In this document: positions 1-8,701 of the stretch, one piece after another
Layout: each line of letters opens with the position of its first letter
Position numbering within the stretch: position 1 is the first letter of the stretch
Source: Candidatus Hydrogenedentota bacterium
GTDB lineage: Bacteria > Hydrogenedentota > Hydrogenedentia > Hydrogenedentales > GCA-2746185
Direction of reading: 5' to 3'
Length of the DNA: 32,843 nt
Assembly: GCA_029937645.1 (NCBI GenBank)
Contig: JAPYPO010000006.1
Location: 1-32,843, forward strand
Program-made: the position numbers and the translations under genes
The notes under the pieces: generated by a model
Database searches by the model: none
What the model saw: only the letters and a program-made list of their open reading frames with translations
What the model was told of the DNA's origin: nothing

Positions 1-447
1 ACCATCGCCGTGGCGCGGAACGAGTGGAAGTACGTAGCGGATTTAAAGACGGAGCTCGACGATTCGCTTCCCTTAGTGCGGTGCATTCAAGGTGCCTTCA
101 ATCAGGCCATCCTCAACTTGATCGTCAATGCCGCCCACGCCGTCGAGGAATCTCTGGATGGTTCCGGAAAGACGAAAGGCCTGATAACCGTCTCGACCAA
201 CCACGATGACTCGTTCGTTGTGGTGAAGGTTTCCGATAACGGCACGGGCATGTCCCCGGATGTATTGGATCGTATGTACAACCCCTTCTTTACCACGAAG
301 GCGGTTGGTAAAGGCACGGGTCAGGGCCTTGCCATTGTGCGTTCGGTTATCATAGACACTCAAAATGGCACACTGGATTGCGAATCTGAGGTGGGGAAAG
401 GGACTACCTTTACCGTCCGGATTCCTTTGGGACAAACTAACGGCTAG
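1..447 (+). CDS. Sensor histidine kinase, C-terminal ATPase domain (5' end outside window)
   Basis: The reading frame is open from base 1, so the true start and the sensor and phosphoacceptor domains lie upstream of the window. The visible 148 residues form a HATPase_c domain: an N-box (NQAILNLIVNAAHAVEE), a G1 box (DNGTGM), an F-box (FFTTK) and a G2 box (GKGTGQGLAI). It would bind ATP and phosphorylate a histidine in the missing half. A response-regulator gene follows after a 39-bp gap and a second one after that, so kinase and regulators probably form one signalling operon. The input signal cannot be told from here. Confidence 0.9.
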   Translation, partial: TIAVARNEWKYVADLKTELDDSLPLVRCIQGAFNQAILNLIVNAAHAVEESLDGSGKTKGLITVSTNHDDSFVVVKVSDNGTGMSPDVLDRMYNPFFTTKAVGKGTGQGLAIVRSVIIDTQNGTLDCESEVGKGTTFTVRIPLGQTNG

Positions 448-486
448 CCTCGTGAAGCGGGCGGGGACGGAGGCAATCGACGCGAC

Positions 487-1617
487 GTGAAAAAAATTCT
501 CTTTGTTGACGACGAGAAAAATTTTCTCGAGGGGATCCGCTTGATGCTGCGCGAGCACCGCAAGGAGTGGGATTGCAGCTTCGCGGTGGGCGCTGAAGCA
601 GCTCTCGAAATGACCCGCACCGTGAGTTTCGATGCGATCGTGTCCGACGTTTCCATGCCGGGTATGTCGGGCCTCGATTTCCTCGCGTATCTGAGGGAGT
701 TCGAGGCGACCAGTACCGTGCCTGTCATCATCCTGACGGGGAACGCGGAAAAAGACTTGAAGAGGAAGGCTCTGGATCTTGGCGCCACGGATCTGCTGAG
801 CAAACCCGTAACCTCTGAGGATTTGGTGGCGCGGTTGCGTAGCGTTCTACGCATCGGATCGTATCAAGAGGAACTTCGATCCTATGGCGAACAACTTGAA
901 TCGTATAACGAGCTCCTTGAGGAAAAGGTGTATCAGCGCACCACGGCCCTGGAACTTTCCCGCAGAGACATCGTTTGGCGGCTCGCCAAGGCGGGTGAGT
1001 TCCGAGACGAAGAGACGGGGGACCATGTGGTTCGCGTTGCCAATTGCAGCCGCGCGCTGGCGACAGCACTCGACATAAACGACACTACTATTCAGTCCAT
1101 TTTCTTAACGAGTCCCCTGCACGACATTGGCAAGATAGGAATTCCCGACGCCATTTTATTGAAACCCGGAAGTCTGGACGACGCCGAGCGGAAAATTATG
1201 CAGTCCCACTGCGAGATCGGCGCCGCGATTTTGCTGGATGAACCCAAGGGCATGCGCGACTTGGCTGAAGTACAGGAGGCTCAGGCCCAACCGAGAAATC
1301 TGGAAAGCGGCCATGAGTTGCGTGCGATTGCAGCCGCAATCGTGATGAGCCATCATGAGAAGTGGGATGGGAGTGGATATCCCGGGGGACTTCAAGGCAG
1401 CGACATACCGTTGGCCGGGCGCATTGTCGCGCTTGCCGATGTCTTCGACGCGCTTCGCTCGGAACGGCCCTATAAGAAGGCCTTCCCAAAAGAGAAATGC
1501 ATCGCGATAATCGAAGAGGAGAAAGGGAAGCATTTTGACCCGGACATCGTCGAAGCTTTTCATGGGGTAGTGGACGAATTTGAAGAGATACGAAGCTTGT
1601 GCGAGAGGGACGGTTGA
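487..1617 (+). CDS. Response regulator with HD-GYP domain (RpfG-like, probable c-di-GMP phosphodiesterase)
   Basis: 376 aa from a GTG start, with an AG-rich ribosome site (GGACGGAGG) about 11 bases upstream. Residues 1-120 are a receiver domain with the acidic pair at 8-9, phosphoacceptor Asp54, Thr84 and Lys106. A predicted coiled-coil linker (about 125-160) joins it to an HD-GYP domain with His212-Asp213, a His-His pair at 289-290 and the GYP signature at 297-299. The family hydrolyses cyclic di-GMP, and all metal-binding motifs I can recognise are present. Compared with remembered RpfG-type domains there are about 20 extra residues (roughly 252-278) between the HD motif helix and the HHEKWDGSGYP motif. 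It follows a histidine kinase and precedes a REC-HDOD gene by one base, so the three are probably co-transcribed. Confidence 0.92.
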   Translation: MKKILFVDDEKNFLEGIRLMLREHRKEWDCSFAVGAEAALEMTRTVSFDAIVSDVSMPGMSGLDFLAYLREFEATSTVPVIILTGNAEKDLKRKALDLGATDLLSKPVTSEDLVARLRSVLRIGSYQEELRSYGEQLESYNELLEEKVYQRTTALELSRRDIVWRLAKAGEFRDEETGDHVVRVANCSRALATALDINDTTIQSIFLTSPLHDIGKIGIPDAILLKPGSLDDAERKIMQSHCEIGAAILLDEPKGMRDLAEVQEAQAQPRNLESGHELRAIAAAIVMSHHEKWDGSGYPGGLQGSDIPLAGRIVALADVFDALRSERPYKKAFPKEKCIAIIEEEKGKHFDPDIVEAFHGVVDEFEEIRSLCERDG

Positions 1618-1618
1618 T

Positions 1619-2854
1619 ATGGGCGACGTGAAGAAAAAACGTATATTATTTGTGGACGACGAAGAAAACGTGCTGCACGGATTGAAGCTGATGCTGCACA
1701 CCATGCGCGGGTATTGGGATATGCAATTTGCTCAGAGCGGAGAGGATGCGATCGCCCTGCTCGACAAGGACAATCCATTCGAAATCATCGTGTGCGACAT
1801 GCATATGCAGGGGATGGACGGCGAGGAGTTGCTGAAGAAAATGATGGAAGTATCTCCGCAAACGGTTCGATTCATTCTCTCGGGGAATTTAGACACGGAT
1901 ACCCTCATCAAGGCCTCCTCCGTCGCCCATCAAGTGTTGGCAAAACCATGCGATCCCCATCATCTCCGCAGCGTGCTTACCAGAGCCATGTCGCTGCGAG
2001 ACCAACTCGGGGAATCCAGTCTTCGGACGGCGCTGCTGGAAATGGGCACGTTGCCCTCGGTCCCCGTCATTTATTGGGAGATCATGAATGAGATCAATGC
2101 GCCGGAACCGTCCATCGAGCGTGTCGGAAAGATCATTGAAAAAGACCCAGGCATGAGCGCGAAGGTTCTGCAGATCGTCAATGTACACTCCGGCCCTGGG
2201 CAGCGGATTACCAGCATCTCCGAGGCGGCCTCAGCGCTCGGGCTTGAGAATATTAAGACCTTTGTTCTCGTCGCCGAAATGTTTTCTCAGGCCGAAGACG
2301 CAGAGGCCCCGGAGGGCTTTGACCTGGATCAATTATGGCGGCATGGGCTCCAGGTCGGGGAGTACGCGCAGGCTATCGCGCAGGTGGAAGTCGAAGATCA
2401 AAAGGTGATCGACGACTCCTACACGGCTGGGCTGCTGCACGATGTCGGCCTGCTCATTCTCGCGTCGAAGCTGCCCGAAGAATTTTCTGCGGCGTACAAC
2501 TTGGCCAAGGAGAAAAAGATTTCTCTGGAACAGGCGGAGAAGGATTTATACGGCGCTACGCATGCCGAAGTCGGCGGGTATCTCTTGGATTTATGGGGGC
2601 TTCCGGAGTCTGTTGTTGAAGCGATTTCCTATCATTACTTCCCCAGCGCGAAACCAGCGGGTGGCTATGAAGTGTCGAGCGAAGTTACCTTTTCGCCGAT
2701 TACCGCCGTACATATTGCGAACTATTTCTGCGAAGATGAAGACTCGTCGAATGTCGAATATGCGATCGCCAGTGTTGACAGCACACACTTGGTGGAACTG
2801 GGGATGTCGGACCGGATTTCCTCGTGGTGGGATGTGTGCGCGCAAGTGGGATAG
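1619..2854 (+). CDS. Response regulator with HDOD output domain
   Basis: 411 aa. I chose the ATG at 1619, one base after the preceding stop codon, because a GAGAGGGACGG ribosome site lies just upstream and the receiver domain begins directly after it. An in-frame ATG at 1580 would overlap the HD-GYP gene. Residues 8-125 are a receiver domain with acidic pair Asp13-Asp14, phosphoacceptor Asp60 in VCDMHMQGMDG, and Lys109. Residues about 145-345 are an HDOD domain, including a retained LLHDVGLLIL motif. HDOD is related to HD but usually lacks hydrolase activity; these proteins act in signalling through unclear partners. A tail of about 65 residues has no recognised domain. Pairing an HD-GYP and an HDOD regulator under one kinase suggests coordinated second-messenger signalling, but the output is unknown. 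Confidence 0.9.
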   Translation: MGDVKKKRILFVDDEENVLHGLKLMLHTMRGYWDMQFAQSGEDAIALLDKDNPFEIIVCDMHMQGMDGEELLKKMMEVSPQTVRFILSGNLDTDTLIKASSVAHQVLAKPCDPHHLRSVLTRAMSLRDQLGESSLRTALLEMGTLPSVPVIYWEIMNEINAPEPSIERVGKIIEKDPGMSAKVLQIVNVHSGPGQRITSISEAASALGLENIKTFVLVAEMFSQAEDAEAPEGFDLDQLWRHGLQVGEYAQAIAQVEVEDQKVIDDSYTAGLLHDVGLLILASKLPEEFSAAYNLAKEKKISLEQAEKDLYGATHAEVGGYLLDLWGLPESVVEAISYHYFPSAKPAGGYEVSSEVTFSPITAVHIANYFCEDEDSSNVEYAIASVDSTHLVELGMSDRISSWWDVCAQVG

Positions 2855-3177
2855 CGGCTCGTCCGGGATATCCCTCCTTTCCTTGAAGATCAAATCGCCG
2901 GACAACTTCGCAGCGGCGCGCTCTGACGCCTCCCATTGCGATCATCGGTAAAGGTACTTCTCACCGTTGGGTGCTGACCTCATTTGGTTTCGCCCTCTCA
3001 TTGTAGGCCTTTGATAGCGCCGCTCCACGCTAACCGGCGACCGGGCTCGAAGGTCAATTCTTGACCTCGAATAGATTGTTCGGTACCGTTGTTACCTCAG
3101 ATACATTGTTGACTCAGGTATAAGGGGCGGCCTTCGCCCCCACCATTCGTCGAATCACTACGGGAGGAAGATTAATC
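2855..3177. other. Intergenic region, 323 bp, with inverted repeat and hairpin
   Basis: No coding potential was recognised. It holds a small palindrome GGGATATCCC near 2869, a 17-bp inverted repeat AGGTCAA-TTC-TTGACCT at 3051-3067, and a GC hairpin GGGGCG-GCCTT-CGCCCC at 3124-3140 in the leader of the superoxide dismutase gene. Bases 3033-3072 resemble 15831-15871 downstream of the FAD/Fe-S oxidase gene. No convincing -35/-10 pair was found, although TTGACC at 3061 and TATAAG near 3112-3125 are possible parts of promoters. Confidence 0.5.
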
Positions 3178-3747
3178 ATGACTAAGAAATCGTTTTTACT
3201 GGGAGCCGCCGTCGGCGTCGTTGGGGCGGTGGCCTTTATGATGGCCAACCACACGGGGCTCTTGAGTACGCAGCAGATCAGCGCAGCCCACCATACCGCC
3301 ACCGCCATCGCGGTAATTACTCCCACAGAAGGCAACGACGTCACGGGCGTCGTACACTTCAAAGAAGTCGACGGTGGCGTACAAATCGAGGCGCACATCA
3401 ACGGGCTGACGCCTGGGAAACACGGTTTTCACATCCACCAGCTCGGGGACATCTCTGGGAAGGACGGAAAATCGACGGGCGGTCACTATAACCCCGAGGG
3501 CGCGGACCACGCGGGACCGGATTCAGGTAAGCGTCATGTGGGCGATATGGGGAATTTAGACGCGGGCGCGTCTGGCCACGGCATGAAAACCTATGTGGAC
3601 AAGCACGTAAAACTCAGTGGCCCAAATAGCGTGATCGGGCGAGCCATTACGATTCATGCCGGCGCGGACGACATGATGAGTCAGCCGACGGGTGCAGCCG
3701 GCGGGCGTGTAGCGGTTGGCGTCATCGGGATCGGCAAACGCGAGTAA
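3178..3747 (+). CDS. sodC: Cu/Zn superoxide dismutase, membrane-anchored or secreted, cysteine-free
   Basis: 189 aa, ATG start with GGGAGGAAG ribosome site. Residues about 5-23 are a hydrophobic signal or membrane anchor, placing the enzyme in the periplasm. The SOD domain is complete: copper ligands His85, His87, His103 and His160, zinc ligands His103, His111, His120 and Asp123, and the active-site Arg177 (motifs GFHIHQLGD, GGHYNPEG, RHVGDMGN, GGRVAVGVIGIG). It converts superoxide to peroxide and oxygen. The protein contains no cysteine at all, so the intrasubunit disulfide normal in this family cannot form. One partner position, in the usual GxRxACGVIG motif, reads AVGVIG. The gene stands alone, convergent with bamA. 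Confidence 0.95.
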   Translation: MTKKSFLLGAAVGVVGAVAFMMANHTGLLSTQQISAAHHTATAIAVITPTEGNDVTGVVHFKEVDGGVQIEAHINGLTPGKHGFHIHQLGDISGKDGKSTGGHYNPEGADHAGPDSGKRHVGDMGNLDAGASGHGMKTYVDKHVKLSGPNSVIGRAITIHAGADDMMSQPTGAAGGRVAVGVIGIGKRE

Positions 3748-3790
3748 ACGTAGTTTTTATTGCGGAAACATGCTGGGAGGGTGATCGTAT

Positions 3791-3825
3791 CCGCGAGCCT
3801 GTATTGGGTTTATTGAGGCTTGCGG
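3791..3825. terminator. Hairpin between convergent sodC and bamA, possible bidirectional terminator
   Basis: CCGCGAGCCT at 3791-3800 pairs with AGGCTTGCGG at 3816-3825 (10 pairs, one G-U) around a 15-base loop. It lies between the ends of two convergent genes. There is no clear T-run on either side, so the terminator call is tentative. Confidence 0.35.
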
Positions 3826-3857
3826 GTACGCTCCCCATCCCAGCGAAAATTCACTTA

Positions 3858-3907
3858 GCCCGCTAGAGCAGGGTTCGCTAGACTAGGACCGGGCCCGCTA
3901 GAACAGG
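3858..3907. repeat. Three short CGCTAGA repeats at the bamA 3' end
   Basis: The heptamer CGCTAGA followed by two bases and AGG occurs at about 3861, 3876 and 3896. The first and third lie in a 15-bp direct repeat with one mismatch (3858-3872 and 3893-3907). The last copy contains the bamA stop codon. Function unknown. Confidence 0.5.
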
Positions 3908-6216
3908 CGAAACGATTGAATCAGATGGAGGCGCCCGCTTCCCTGGTCGTCGTCGGGGTTCAGCGGAATTCCGTAATCTAGCCTCAGCGGCCCCATCTTG
4001 GGGACGTTGAAACCGATACCAAGCCCAACGCTGTATTTGATTTCGCCCAGGTCAATGTCGCTGTCGGTCTTCCACACTCCGCCCGAATCGACGAAGCCGT
4101 AAAGGCGGACCATATCGGATGCGATGTACTTCACTTCAAAGCTGTTGAGCATTCGAACCTCGCCGCCGATGGCCTGCTTCTCACCGATCCAGATCAGACT
4201 GCGCACCTTGGGACCGATATCGCGGTTGTCGTATCCGCGAACCGTCGAGGTTCCGCCCGCGAAGAATCGGTCCGAGATAGATACGAGATCCTTGTCGCCG
4301 TAGGGGATCGCGTAACCCGTGCGGGTCCGCAGGGAAAGCACCCATTTTTGCTCTTTGCCCATGTTGCGGTACCAATTTGAGTCATGCTCGATCTTCACAA
4401 AATCGTTGTCCCCGCCAAATCCGGCCACTTCGATCTGGATGCCATGGGAGGATCCCGTCGTTGGGTCGCGCGAGTTGTCGATGGTATTTCTAGAAATGCC
4501 CCACGTGTTCGAAAAGGTTGTTCCCGGATTACGCAGCTCCCGAAGATCGGGGTGAAGGACGAGCCCAATATTGCTGATATCCACATCCGCGTAGCGGATG
4601 GATGTCCGCGCGTTCACATAGGGTGAAAGCGCTTTACCCAGGCGAAGCTGCGCGCCTTGCGTTTTCTGCGTGAAGTCCGACCCGCCCGAGGTCTCGACCG
4701 TCTCGTCGAAGAAGTCGAAGCCGAAGGCAAAAGGATAACCGGCGATCTCCGGATCCGTAAAGCTGATGTTATACGAGGTACTGAGTTCGCCCACGGAAAG
4801 ACGCATCGCGAATTGCTGGCCGCCCCCCGAGAACCGCGGCCAGTTCATAATGTCAAAGTTGTTCAGCCGGACCTCCGCAAATCCACCCAGGCCGGCATCC
4901 GTGCTGAATCCGCCCCCAAAATTGAAATTCCCGGTGCTGCCTTCCATCACGTCCATCTGGAGATCGGCCCACTGATCGCTCATCAGGTCGGTTGGCAGAA
5001 GCGACAGCCGTACATCTTCAAAGTAACCCGTCGATTCCACGCGGTTTTGGCTGGCGCGGTAGAGTGCGCCGTCGAAACGGTCGCCGGGGCTTAAGAGCAG
5101 CCGGCGGCGTACCACTTCGTCTTTGGTGACCGAGTTTCCGATGACCTTAATTTCGCGGATATACGCAAGGCCGCCCTCGGAGATATCGTGAACGACCTTA
5201 GTCGTCTTCGCTTGACGGTCTACGGTCACGACGGTATCCCTGATTTGCGCGCCCACATACCCCGAATCCTGATACCCTTCGCGAATCGCTGTCGCGTCCT
5301 CTTCCACCTGAGAGACGTTGTGAATATCGCCCGGCAGCACTTCGACAGAGCGGAGCAATTCGTCTTCATCGAACACGGTATTGCCGGCAAACTCCAGGGT
5401 GTCTACGCGGTACTCTTCGCCTTCCCGGACCGAAATGGTAATGTCCAGTTTTTTTCCGTTTGGACTGTAGGCGAAATCCGTTTCAAGCACTTCGGCTTCG
5501 AGGCGACCCGCATCGAAATATTCCTTTTGAATAATGACAATATCGTTCTCGAACTTGTCCTCGTTGTAGCGCCCGCCAAGGAACCACCTGCGCGGCTTCG
5601 ACTTGACGGCCTTGCGCAGCTTACGCGTGGTGAGGGCATCGTTACCCACAAAGCGGACCGAGCGAATGCGGGCTTTCCGCCCCTCTTCGATAAAATAAGT
5701 GACGCGAACACGCGAAGGGGAGACCTCTTCCACCACAATATCCACGGTGGCGTTCAGAAAGCCCTTGGAGAGGTACAGGCCGAGAAGGGCCTGACGCTCT
5801 TCCTCATAGCCTTCCTCTGCGAAGGGGGCGCCCTTTCGCCAATTCAACACGGCGCGCACCTCGCGCAGCTTAACCTTGCGGTTGCCGACAACGGTGACTT
5901 CGTCGATCTCGCGTTTCTCTTCAAAGATATAGAACAGGTCGATTTGGGTGCCGATTGTTTCGCGCTTGACACTGATGCGGACGAAATGCCCCAAGGCGTA
6001 AAGGCGGACGATGTCGCGACTGACGGCAGGGGGACTGAAGGGCTGCCCCGGCTGAACCTCAAGCTGCGATCGAATGAATTGCTCGCTGACACGTTCCTCC
6101 AACCCGGAAAACTCCACCGAACGCACAGTGAAGCTCTCTTGAATCTGACCGGATGAAACAGGAACGAACGCCAGCGCGACCGCTACCGCGGCCAAGCAAG
6201 TGGCGAGTAATCTCAA
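3898..6216 (-). CDS. bamA: Outer membrane protein assembly factor BamA (Omp85 family)
   Basis: 772 aa. An N-terminal signal peptide (about residues 1-23) exports it to the outer membrane. About five POTRA repeats follow (roughly 27-435), for example FAGNTVFDEDEL and VIGNSVTKDEV, then a 16-strand-type Omp85 barrel (about 450-772) with the loop-6 signature VRGYDNRDIGP near 660 and a terminal phenylalanine (QSFRLF) acting as the beta-signal. BamA folds and inserts other outer-membrane proteins. The start is a TTG whose last two bases overlap the clpC stop (TTGA), with GGAAGG nine bases upstream, so translation is probably coupled to clpC. Being the last gene of an mcsA-mcsB-clpC operon is unusual. 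Other Bam partners are not in the window. Confidence 0.95.
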   Translation of the reverse strand: MRLLATCLAAVAVALAFVPVSSGQIQESFTVRSVEFSGLEERVSEQFIRSQLEVQPGQPFSPPAVSRDIVRLYALGHFVRISVKRETIGTQIDLFYIFEEKREIDEVTVVGNRKVKLREVRAVLNWRKGAPFAEEGYEEERQALLGLYLSKGFLNATVDIVVEEVSPSRVRVTYFIEEGRKARIRSVRFVGNDALTTRKLRKAVKSKPRRWFLGGRYNEDKFENDIVIIQKEYFDAGRLEAEVLETDFAYSPNGKKLDITISVREGEEYRVDTLEFAGNTVFDEDELLRSVEVLPGDIHNVSQVEEDATAIREGYQDSGYVGAQIRDTVVTVDRQAKTTKVVHDISEGGLAYIREIKVIGNSVTKDEVVRRRLLLSPGDRFDGALYRASQNRVESTGYFEDVRLSLLPTDLMSDQWADLQMDVMEGSTGNFNFGGGFSTDAGLGGFAEVRLNNFDIMNWPRFSGGGQQFAMRLSVGELSTSYNISFTDPEIAGYPFAFGFDFFDETVETSGGSDFTQKTQGAQLRLGKALSPYVNARTSIRYADVDISNIGLVLHPDLRELRNPGTTFSNTWGISRNTIDNSRDPTTGSSHGIQIEVAGFGGDNDFVKIEHDSNWYRNMGKEQKWVLSLRTRTGYAIPYGDKDLVSISDRFFAGGTSTVRGYDNRDIGPKVRSLIWIGEKQAIGGEVRMLNSFEVKYIASDMVRLYGFVDSGGVWKTDSDIDLGEIKYSVGLGIGFNVPKMGPLRLDYGIPLNPDDDQGSGRLHLIQSFRLF

Positions 6217-8675
6217 GTAGTCACACCTTCCGCTACGGGTATCGAAGGCTCGAAAGACAGGCGGTCCGCCCCTTCAGAGGCCTTCGCTTCAATAGTGGTC
6301 CCCGGTTCGAACGCGCCCTGAAGCAGCAACTCGGACAACGGATCTTCGATGAACTGTTGTACCGCCCGCCGCAACGGCCGCGCGCCGTATTCCTCGTCCG
6401 TACCCTTTTCGACGATAAACTTCTTCGCAGCGTCGCTCAAGGTAAAGTCGATCTCCTTTTCCTTGAGGCGTTTTACCACCTCTCCGACTTCAATGTCAAC
6501 GATCAGGCACAGTTCGTCGCGGGTCAGGCGGTGGAAAACGATCATTTCGTCAATTCGGTTCAAGAATTCTGGGTTGAAGACTTTCTTCGCCTCCTCCACC
6601 ACGCGATCCTTCATACGATTGTATAGGTCTTCTTCATCGTTCTTCTGGAAGCCCAGCGATACATTTTTCCCGATGCGGCGCGCGCCTACATTGCTGGTCA
6701 TCACGATCACCGTATTACGGAAATCAACCTTGCGGCCCGTCGAATCGGTCATGTGGCCTTCTTCGAGAATCTGCAAAAGCGTGTTGAATACATCCGGGTG
6801 CGCCTTTTCAATTTCATCGAACAGCACCACCGAATACGGCCGACGCCGCACTTGTTCCGTGAGCTGACCCCCTTCGTTGTAGCCCACATAGCCCGGAGGC
6901 GCGCCCGCGAGGCGGGACACCGCAAATTTTTCCATATACTCCGACATGTCGATGGTGATCAGCGCTTCCGCGTTTCCGAACAGGAACGTCGACAAAGATT
7001 TTGCCAGCAATGTTTTTCCAACGCCGGTAGGCCCAAGGAACAAGAACGAGCCCACGGGCCGATTCGCATTCTTGAGGCCGGCCCGGGAGCGCTGAATGGC
7101 GCGCGTGATCGCATCGACGGAAGCGTCTTGACCGATCACCGTGCCGTGCAACTCTTCGCGCATCCGCAAGAGCTTGACCGATTCGCGCTCTTCGAGTTTT
7201 GTGAGGGGAACCCCCGTCCACTTCGCCACGATATACGCGATATCTTCTTCCGTAACAATCGTCTCCGCGGAATCGCGCTTCTTTTCCCAGTCGCGCTTTC
7301 GATCCTCGAGCTTGGCGATGAGCGTGCGTTCGCTGTCCCGTAATTTCGCGGCCTTTTCATATTCCTGGCTGCGGATGGCTGCTTCCTTTTCCTGCGTAAC
7401 CGATTCGATCTCGTGCTCGATTTCCTTGAGGTCCGCCGGGCGCGTGGTAACTTGCAAGCGTGCGCGGCTTCCGGCCTCATCGATCACGTCCACCGCCTTG
7501 TCCGGAAGATAGCGGTCCATAATGTATTGATTGGAGAGTTTCGCGGCTTCCACAATAGCCTCATCCGAAAACTTTACCCGGTGATGCGCCTCATACTTGT
7601 CGCGCAAGCCCAGGATGATTTCGATCGTCTGCTCCACCGAGGGCGCCTCGACGATAATCGTCTGAAAGCGCCGCGCCAAAGCGGCATCCTTTTCGATGTG
7701 CTTGCGGTATTCGTCCATCGTCGTTGCGCCGATGCATTGCAATTCGCCGCGGGCCAGCGAGGGCTTGAGCATATTCGCCGCGTCTACCGCGCCTTCCGCA
7801 GCACCCGCGCCCACGATGGTGTGAAGCTCGTCGATAAAGAGAATGATATTGTCCGCGCGGCGAATTTCCTTCATGACGGATTTGAGCCGCTCCTCGAACT
7901 GGCCGCGATACTTCGTGCCGGCAACGACTCCGGCCAAATCCAACGTGAGTACGCGCCGACCCAGCAGAAGGTCCGGCACATCGCCCTCGATGATCGCTTG
8001 AGCGAGGCCTTCCACGATAGCCGTCTTGCCGACACCAGCCTCGCCGATCAGCACCGGGTTGTTCTTCGTGCGCCGACTCAGAATCTGGATGAGGCGCTCA
8101 ATTTCTCCCTCGCGTCCGATAACCGGATCCAGCTTATCCTCGCGCGCCAAAGCCGTGAGGTCGCGTCCGAAGGTGTCCAGGGCGGGCGTCTGCGATTTCT
8201 TGCCGGTCGAGGCTTGCTGCGGATTACCGCCGCGGCTCTGATCGCCTAGAAGGCGAATCACTTCCGCCTGGACCCGGCCCAGGTCAACCTTCATGTCCTG
8301 GAGAACCTTTGCCGCGATGCCCTCGCCTTCCTTGATGAGGCCGAGGAGAATATGCTCCGTACCGATGTAACTGTGGTTGAAGCGGCGCGCTTCCTCGACC
8401 GCCAACTCAAGGACTTTCTTCGCACGTGGCGTGAAAGCGATATCGTCGCCCGAAACCGTCGCCGTGCCGCGTTGACACTGCTGTTCGATTTCGAGGGCGA
8501 GAGCCTCGATATCAACGCCCAGGTGTCCGAGGGCCTTAGCGGCGATACCCTCCGGTTCTTGGCATAACCCCAAAAGGATATGCTCCGTCCGTACGTATTC
8601 GCTATTGAGGCGCGTGGCCTCCTCGCGGGCGGCGCTAACCACCTGCTTCGCGCGTTCAGTAAATCGTTCCCACAT
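6213..8675 (-). CDS. clpC: ATP-dependent Clp protease ATPase subunit ClpC
   Basis: 820 aa, the usual ClpC length. A double Clp N-domain (about 1-145), first AAA+ module with Walker A GEAGVGKT (about 211-218), a UVR/middle coiled coil (about 415-458), and second AAA+ module with Walker A GPTGVGKT (about 547-554). The loop SLGFQ near 672-676 matches the position of the ClpP-docking loop, so it probably unfolds substrates for ClpP, which is not in this window. In Firmicutes, McsB marks substrates with phospho-arginine that the ClpC N-domain recognises; here mcsA and mcsB lie directly upstream in the same operon. The ATG start has GAGGA about ten bases upstream. Confidence 0.96.
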   Translation of the reverse strand: MWERFTERAKQVVSAAREEATRLNSEYVRTEHILLGLCQEPEGIAAKALGHLGVDIEALALEIEQQCQRGTATVSGDDIAFTPRAKKVLELAVEEARRFNHSYIGTEHILLGLIKEGEGIAAKVLQDMKVDLGRVQAEVIRLLGDQSRGGNPQQASTGKKSQTPALDTFGRDLTALAREDKLDPVIGREGEIERLIQILSRRTKNNPVLIGEAGVGKTAIVEGLAQAIIEGDVPDLLLGRRVLTLDLAGVVAGTKYRGQFEERLKSVMKEIRRADNIILFIDELHTIVGAGAAEGAVDAANMLKPSLARGELQCIGATTMDEYRKHIEKDAALARRFQTIIVEAPSVEQTIEIILGLRDKYEAHHRVKFSDEAIVEAAKLSNQYIMDRYLPDKAVDVIDEAGSRARLQVTTRPADLKEIEHEIESVTQEKEAAIRSQEYEKAAKLRDSERTLIAKLEDRKRDWEKKRDSAETIVTEEDIAYIVAKWTGVPLTKLEERESVKLLRMREELHGTVIGQDASVDAITRAIQRSRAGLKNANRPVGSFLFLGPTGVGKTLLAKSLSTFLFGNAEALITIDMSEYMEKFAVSRLAGAPPGYVGYNEGGQLTEQVRRRPYSVVLFDEIEKAHPDVFNTLLQILEEGHMTDSTGRKVDFRNTVIVMTSNVGARRIGKNVSLGFQKNDEEDLYNRMKDRVVEEAKKVFNPEFLNRIDEMIVFHRLTRDELCLIVDIEVGEVVKRLKEKEIDFTLSDAAKKFIVEKGTDEEYGARPLRRAVQQFIEDPLSELLLQGAFEPGTTIEAKASEGADRLSFEPSIPVAEGVTT

Positions 8676-8701
8676 GGCAGATGAGTCCTCGTGCGTGTAA
8701 A

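Noticed and set aside
5188-6156. 322-aa plus-strand open frame inside bamA
   Set aside because: It is antisense to the well-supported bamA coding sequence and shows no domain of its own; high-GC genes often leave long antisense frames.
7413-8249. 278-aa plus-strand open frame inside clpC
   Set aside because: Antisense to conserved ClpC domains, with no family similarity or ribosome site.
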